From an uncultured Lachnospiraceae bacterium (GTDB taxonomy: Bacteria > Bacillota > Clostridia > Lachnospirales > Lachnospiraceae): 9,716 nucleotides of DNA. Below the pieces are notes generated by a model, which made no database searches, was not told where the DNA came from, and saw only the letters and a program-made list of their open reading frames with translations. Below are positions 6,303-9,716 of the stretch, piece by piece (position 1 is the stretch's first letter; each line of letters begins with the position of its first letter). The DNA is taken from assembly GCA_910579085.1 (NCBI GenBank), contig CAJTRU010000104.1:1-9716 (forward strand), read 5' to 3'. A program made the position numbers and the translations under genes.

Positions 6303-6311
6303 TGTTATTAT
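6303..6311 (+). promoter_or_regulatory. Candidate extended -10 promoter of the RelA/SpoT-domain gene
   Basis: TGT-TATTAT is an extended -10 element in the A/T-rich core. No good -35 lies 16-18 bases upstream, which is tolerable for extended -10 promoters. Transcription would start near 6318 and give a leader of about 140 bases. Confidence 0.35.
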
Positions 6312-6339
6312 ATTAAATAAGGGATAACTCCCATAGTTC

Positions 6340-6430
6340 CCGTCTCTATAGACGGCAGATAACTTAGAATTACAAGAACGGTGGGGCGTTCCTGGATAGA
6401 CAAAAGATAGTTTACGCCCTTAAGACGGCA
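6340..6430 (+). promoter_or_regulatory. Leader with mutually exclusive hairpins upstream of the RelA/SpoT-domain gene
   Basis: CCGTCT (6340-6345) can pair with AGACGG at 6350-6355 (6-bp hairpin, 4-base loop) or with an identical AGACGG copy at 6423-6428. The octamer AGACGGCA occurs at both places. GAACG (6376-6380) can pair with CGTTC (6387-6391), or GGGCGT (6384-6389) with ACGCCC (6414-6419); these also exclude each other. The distal copy lies 14 bases before the Shine-Dalgarno AAAGGAG (6445-6451). A switch controlling translation is inferred only. Confidence 0.35.
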
Positions 6431-6460
6431 TTCAGCATGTATTGAAAGGAGCACAAAATA

Positions 6461-8335
6461 ATGGGTGGATTAAATGATTTTACTAAAGAAGGGCTTGAAG
6501 CCCTTGTTGGACGTGAGATAGATTTTGAAAAACTTACAGAGCTTTGTGGCCATATTACCGATGCTATCCAGGAAATACTTGATTCATGCGGTTTGTATTT
6601 CCGTATATTTTCAAGAGTCAAGTCTGTTGAGTCTATTGCATCCAAATTGCAGCGCGGCAATTACGGCTCTCCTGATAATCCCAAGAAAATGCAGGATTTA
6701 ATAGGCCTGCGGGTAGTATTGTACTATTATGACGATTTGAGCATATGCAGGGACATTATGGAAAGTACATTCCAGATGGTTGATACATGGTCAAGAAATA
6801 CTTTTAATGCTGATGAATTCAGGGCAACCAAGATTAATGGTGTGTTCAGGTATCCTGCTGAATATTTTAAACTATATAAAAAAGAACTCTGGAACCTTCC
6901 TATTGACACAACATTTGAAATACAGTTCCGCACGGTGTTCTTTGAGGGCTGGCATGAAATAGAACATGATATGCGTTATAAAAGCCTGCTTTCAGATGAC
7001 CAGTTCTGGAAAGGCAGCGAGGAACTGTCACGTATACTTAACTGTATACTGGCTAACCTTGAGTTAAGTGACTGGTCGCTTGTACAGCTTTTTGAACAGC
7101 TTTCCTACAACCACTATAAGACAGGCAACTGGGAACTTATGCTTAAAAGCAAATTCAGGATTAAGATTGATGATACTGAATGTCTGCATCCTGACATAGT
7201 GGAAATTTTTGATAAAAACAAAAAAACAGCCAAACATTTCTTTAAATGTTCACGCCGCAAACTTATACGCGGCCTGCTAAGGCTCGACCATCCGCACCTT
7301 AACTACAACCTGATTATAAAACTGCTGAACGACAATATTGTGCAAAACCAGGAAATTGCGGAAGTGTGCCGCCATATTGAAATGCCGCTTGATGAACATA
7401 TATACCATAAAACAACTTTTGCAAGGCTTGAATCTAATATATTGTTCCATATTGAACTGCCACTTCTGCACAAAGAAACACGCCTGCTTAAATCAGAATT
7501 TAATAATGCTGTTTCAATAATTTACAAATGGGCACGTTTTAAGTTCAATCCTGTATTTGAAGATATACCTGATGAAGTTACAGAATACCATAATTGCCTT
7601 CCTGGATATAACATTACAATATCGTATCTGCCAGAAAAACTGTCTTACAGCATGAAAATACAATATATTGACAGCAAATCCACAGGTACTTTGTGGCATA
7701 TACATTCATCAGTTGCACTTCTGGATGATGGAAAGCTGTACTTCTACCATATGACTTCACGTGACATGCCAAGAGGCGCTGCACAGCGTCCAACATTCAG
7801 CAAGCCTTCATTTATGCATGACCTTGTTAAAAAAGTTGGCCTCGTTGATATAGAACGTTTAAGCTGCATGGCACATTTTATAACAAATAACGAAGAATAT
7901 ACAAGTACATGTAAACTGGTAAATAACCCTGGAAGGATGCTGCCAGTAATAATAATTACCCAGAGGACAAATATTGATAATAAAAAGTATTCTGAAAATA
8001 ACTTTAAAGATGGGTATGATATGAATTCATTCTATGTAAATGGTACCAGGCTAGCCAAAGTTGTAGGAAATTATTCACACGTATATATGGCTGACCGCTG
8101 TATTTCTGAAGACTTTGCAAGAGATAATGGCGTAGAACCAGACAGCCAGGATGGCTGCATAGGTATATTCTGGCCAGCGTGCAGCGGCAAAGAACCTGAT
8201 ATATTTACAAAAGATATGATTAGTGATACACATTTTGACTTTAACAGGCTTATATTCCATGATGAAAACATTACAGAAAAAGCTTTCAGGCACAAGCTTG
8301 TACAAATGATTAAAGATGACAATGCAAGCCATTAA
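6461..8335 (+). CDS. RelA/SpoT-domain nucleotidyltransferase with a large C-terminal region of unknown function
   Basis: The 624-residue protein has no signal peptide or membrane segment. Residues about 1-215 are a RelA/SpoT synthetase domain: RVKSVESIASK (52-62), QDLIGLRVV (78-86) with the metal-ligand Asp D79, FEIQFRT (152-158) with E153, and WHEIEHDMRYK (164-174). No HD hydrolase domain is present. The loop that should read NGYxSxH is NGVFRYPAEY (126-135), so the tyrosine that stacks on GTP in alarmone synthetases is not in place. Residues 216-360 look helical. Residues 380-600 contain LWHIHSSVALL (411-421), LPVIIIT (494-500), LAKVVGNYSHVYMAD (531-545) and GCIGIFWP (565-572), recalling a C-terminal module of uncharacterised proteins. 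AAAGGAG lies 9 bases before the ATG. It may make (p)ppGpp or act as a toxin-like transferase; the product cannot be read from sequence. Confidence 0.88.
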   Translation: MGGLNDFTKEGLEALVGREIDFEKLTELCGHITDAIQEILDSCGLYFRIFSRVKSVESIASKLQRGNYGSPDNPKKMQDLIGLRVVLYYYDDLSICRDIMESTFQMVDTWSRNTFNADEFRATKINGVFRYPAEYFKLYKKELWNLPIDTTFEIQFRTVFFEGWHEIEHDMRYKSLLSDDQFWKGSEELSRILNCILANLELSDWSLVQLFEQLSYNHYKTGNWELMLKSKFRIKIDDTECLHPDIVEIFDKNKKTAKHFFKCSRRKLIRGLLRLDHPHLNYNLIIKLLNDNIVQNQEIAEVCRHIEMPLDEHIYHKTTFARLESNILFHIELPLLHKETRLLKSEFNNAVSIIYKWARFKFNPVFEDIPDEVTEYHNCLPGYNITISYLPEKLSYSMKIQYIDSKSTGTLWHIHSSVALLDDGKLYFYHMTSRDMPRGAAQRPTFSKPSFMHDLVKKVGLVDIERLSCMAHFITNNEEYTSTCKLVNNPGRMLPVIIITQRTNIDNKKYSENNFKDGYDMNSFYVNGTRLAKVVGNYSHVYMADRCISEDFARDNGVEPDSQDGCIGIFWPACSGKEPDIFTKDMISDTHFDFNRLIFHDENITEKAFRHKLVQMIKDDNASH

Positions 8336-9640
8336 TTATCCAAGCCTGACTGTTAGTTTCTTACTATTGTTCTTTTTGCCAGATTTGCGGGAGACGGTTA
8401 CATTTATGCTGTCTCCTGCATCATGGTCTTTTAAAATATTATGCAGCACAGACAAAGACACAACATCCCTGCCATCTATCTGTGTAATAACATCTGCTAC
8501 CCTTATCCCGCCTGAATACGCTGGTGAACCAGAATATACAGATGTAAGGTAAATGCCTTCTGAAATATTATGTTCTGCTGCGGTATTTTTATCTACATCA
8601 TAACCAGAAATACCCAGGTATGGTATATTTTCCCCCTTTACCATGCTGTTTATAATACCAAGTATGCTTGATATGCCAATAAAGCCAATATTATTGCTGC
8701 CAGTTGCCCTTTCATATAAATTTGTCACAAAACCAATAACCCTTCCTTTTGTGTTAAGCACAATTCCATTAGAACTGCTTGTATACAATATGTCTGTTGC
8801 AAACAGTGAAATTACATTATCGGTTATAGGCATTTCAATACCTGATTTTATAACATTTCCTGTCATCACAGAGTACATAACACCATTTGGTGCGCCAGCA
8901 ATTATTATATTAGAACCTGTAGGAATACTGATTGTGCTTCCAAATTCTGGTATTACAATTTTACTGCGCCTCTTCTCACTAACATCTCTTTTATCAATAT
9001 AAAAAACAGACAGGCCCGTGCTGCTGTCAGATGAAACATAAGCCGCCTTTACCATTTCCCCGTCTTCAAATTCCACATCAATAAATTCAAGCCCTGCCAG
9101 ATTACCTGATGTTAATATATAATAATACCTGGCTGTCTCCTTTAAAAGCATACCACTTACAGCCCCTGCACTGTTTCTCTCTTCATCAGGCCATACAGGC
9201 TTGTCTTTCTTATTAACAATACTTACAAGCGAAGCTGCAAACCTGTCACCAACTGCCGAAAGCCTTTTTGATGCCCTGTTACGCTCTTCCAAAACAGTTA
9301 AATCATCACTGTCCCCCTGCTGTGTATCTGTATCAATAGTATTATTATTTACAGGTGCTGCTGTATTTGCCTGTTTGCCCTGTACTGTAGCCGGATATTC
9401 TACAGATGTAATCCCCTTATCCTGTGAAGACTGGCCTCCTCCAAGTCCATTATTGACATTCCAGAAGACAACACCTGCAACACCGCCAAATATAATAGCT
9501 GAAACAACAGTTTCCAGGACTTTCTTTGTTAAATATATAACATACTTCTTTCTCTGTGGACGTATCTGTTCCTTAATAAATTTATACTTTTCCTCTTCAT
9601 GTACCCTTGCATACGCTGGCTGCTTTCTTAACTTACCCAT
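8336..9640 (-). CDS. Membrane-anchored HtrA-like pseudoprotease with a PDZ domain
   Basis: The 434-residue protein has a basic cytoplasmic N-terminus (1-40), one transmembrane helix (about 41-60) and a low-complexity Gly/Thr/Asn/Asp linker (61-115). An HtrA/DegP-type trypsin-like domain (about 125-335) follows, then one PDZ domain (about 339-432, YLGISGYDV...GSPAYSGGIRVADVITQIDG). Catalytic positions are degraded: the usual LTNxHV is LTSGNL (Asn180 for His), the TDLAVL motif is TGLSVF (Gly209 for Asp), and GNSGGP is SSSNGI, where S290 may remain. Proteolysis is therefore unlikely, and a scaffold or sensor for misfolded envelope proteins is an inference. GAGGA lies 10 bases before the ATG. It converges on the RelA/SpoT-domain gene with no intergenic base. 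Confidence 0.92.
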   Translation of the reverse strand: MGKLRKQPAYARVHEEEKYKFIKEQIRPQRKKYVIYLTKKVLETVVSAIIFGGVAGVVFWNVNNGLGGGQSSQDKGITSVEYPATVQGKQANTAAPVNNNTIDTDTQQGDSDDLTVLEERNRASKRLSAVGDRFAASLVSIVNKKDKPVWPDEERNSAGAVSGMLLKETARYYYILTSGNLAGLEFIDVEFEDGEMVKAAYVSSDSSTGLSVFYIDKRDVSEKRRSKIVIPEFGSTISIPTGSNIIIAGAPNGVMYSVMTGNVIKSGIEMPITDNVISLFATDILYTSSSNGIVLNTKGRVIGFVTNLYERATGSNNIGFIGISSILGIINSMVKGENIPYLGISGYDVDKNTAAEHNISEGIYLTSVYSGSPAYSGGIRVADVITQIDGRDVVSLSVLHNILKDHDAGDSINVTVSRKSGKKNNSKKLTVRLG

Positions 9641-9665
9641 AAATTATATTTCCTCTACAATATTT

Positions 9666-9694
9666 ATGATATATTTCATTACAAAATACCACAA
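9666..9694 (-). promoter_or_regulatory. Candidate promoter of the HtrA-like gene
   Basis: On the minus strand: -35 TTGTGG (9689-9694), a 17-base spacer, and -10 TATCAT (9666-9671). The -10 matches consensus at five of six bases, the -35 at three. It lies 25 bases before the start codon, giving a very short leader that includes the ribosome binding site. Confidence 0.45.
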
Positions 9695-9716
9695 AATTAA
9701 ACAATTTTCATAAAAA

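Larger units (their letters stand above)
6097..6460. other. Divergent intergenic region holding two promoters and two leaders
   Basis: The 364 bases between the YcxB-like gene and the RelA/SpoT-domain gene contain no supported reading frame. A very A/T-rich core (about 6246-6320) holds the divergent promoters. To its left lies a leader of about 150 bases for the minus operon, to its right one of about 140 bases for the plus gene. Both leaders contain several inverted repeats. I could not match either to a riboswitch or T-box consensus I know. Confidence 0.7.

Noticed and set aside
6097..6460. Known riboswitch or small RNA (TPP, c-di-GMP, guanidine/ppGpp ykkC type, 6S RNA, SRP RNA)
   Set aside because: None of the conserved core strings I know for these classes could be found on either strand, so only unnamed leader structure is reported.
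8643..9002. Open frame of 119 codons on the plus strand with hydrophobic content
   Set aside because: It is a shadow of the HtrA-like domain on the opposite strand, with no start signals or family motifs.
6461..9640. The RelA/SpoT-domain and HtrA-like genes as a two-gene toxin-antitoxin or defence operon
   Set aside because: They are on opposite strands and converge, and there is no small antitoxin-like gene beside the RelA/SpoT-domain gene. A self-contained fusion is possible but a two-gene operon is not.
9201..9713. Open frame of 170 codons on the plus strand
   Set aside because: It lies opposite the HtrA-like gene, which has recognisable domains. The plus-strand translation is a hydrophobic, Ser/Thr/Pro-rich product typical of an antisense shadow and has no ribosome binding site.
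1..9716. CRISPR arrays, insertion sequences, integrase or attachment sites
   Set aside because: No regularly spaced repeats, transposase or recombinase motifs were seen, and no direct repeat of a tRNA 3' end was noticed near the two tRNA-Ser genes.

Overview
The window looks like chromosomal DNA of a low-GC Gram-positive of the class Clostridia, most likely a Lachnospiraceae-type bacterium. The reasons are the low GC content, strong AGGAGG-type ribosome binding sites, tRNA genes without encoded CCA, and the gene order tsaE-tsaB-rimI-(small CxxC protein)-rnz-(anchored protein)-tsaD. The taxonomic call rests on style and gene order only; no search was run.

Left part (1-850): everything points leftward. 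A strong promoter with a second upstream -10 box at 116-179 fires off the left edge of the window. It is followed by a boxA-like leader, so an rRNA operon probably lies just outside. Two serine tRNA genes follow, tRNA-Ser(GGA) at 277-365 and tRNA-Ser(UGA) at 582-667. They share a near-consensus promoter (712-740) and a terminator (247-272).

Central part (849-6096): eight co-oriented minus-strand genes form a housekeeping operon. Its order is a YcxB-like membrane protein, tsaE, tsaB, rimI, a 71-residue four-cysteine protein, rnz (RNase Z), a membrane-anchored or lipoprotein of unknown function, and tsaD, closed by a strong hairpin at 802-824. TsaB, TsaD and TsaE are the core of the bacterial machinery that makes N6-threonylcarbamoyladenosine (t6A) at position 37 of ANN-decoding tRNAs. 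RNase Z cuts 3' trailers from CCA-less tRNAs such as the two nearby. RimI is the acetyltransferase that habitually travels with tsaB. The theme is tRNA maturation and translation.

Right part (6097-9716): a 364-base divergent region separates that operon from a plus-strand gene for a 624-residue protein. This has an N-terminal RelA/SpoT nucleotidyltransferase domain and about 400 residues of C-terminal sequence I cannot assign firmly. The usual substrate-binding G-loop of alarmone synthetases is replaced, so this is the most interesting gene here. Its stop codon directly abuts the stop codon of a converging minus-strand gene for a membrane-anchored HtrA-like protein with a PDZ domain. That protein has lost the catalytic His and Asp, so it looks like a pseudoprotease. 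No mobile element, CRISPR array or phage gene was seen.
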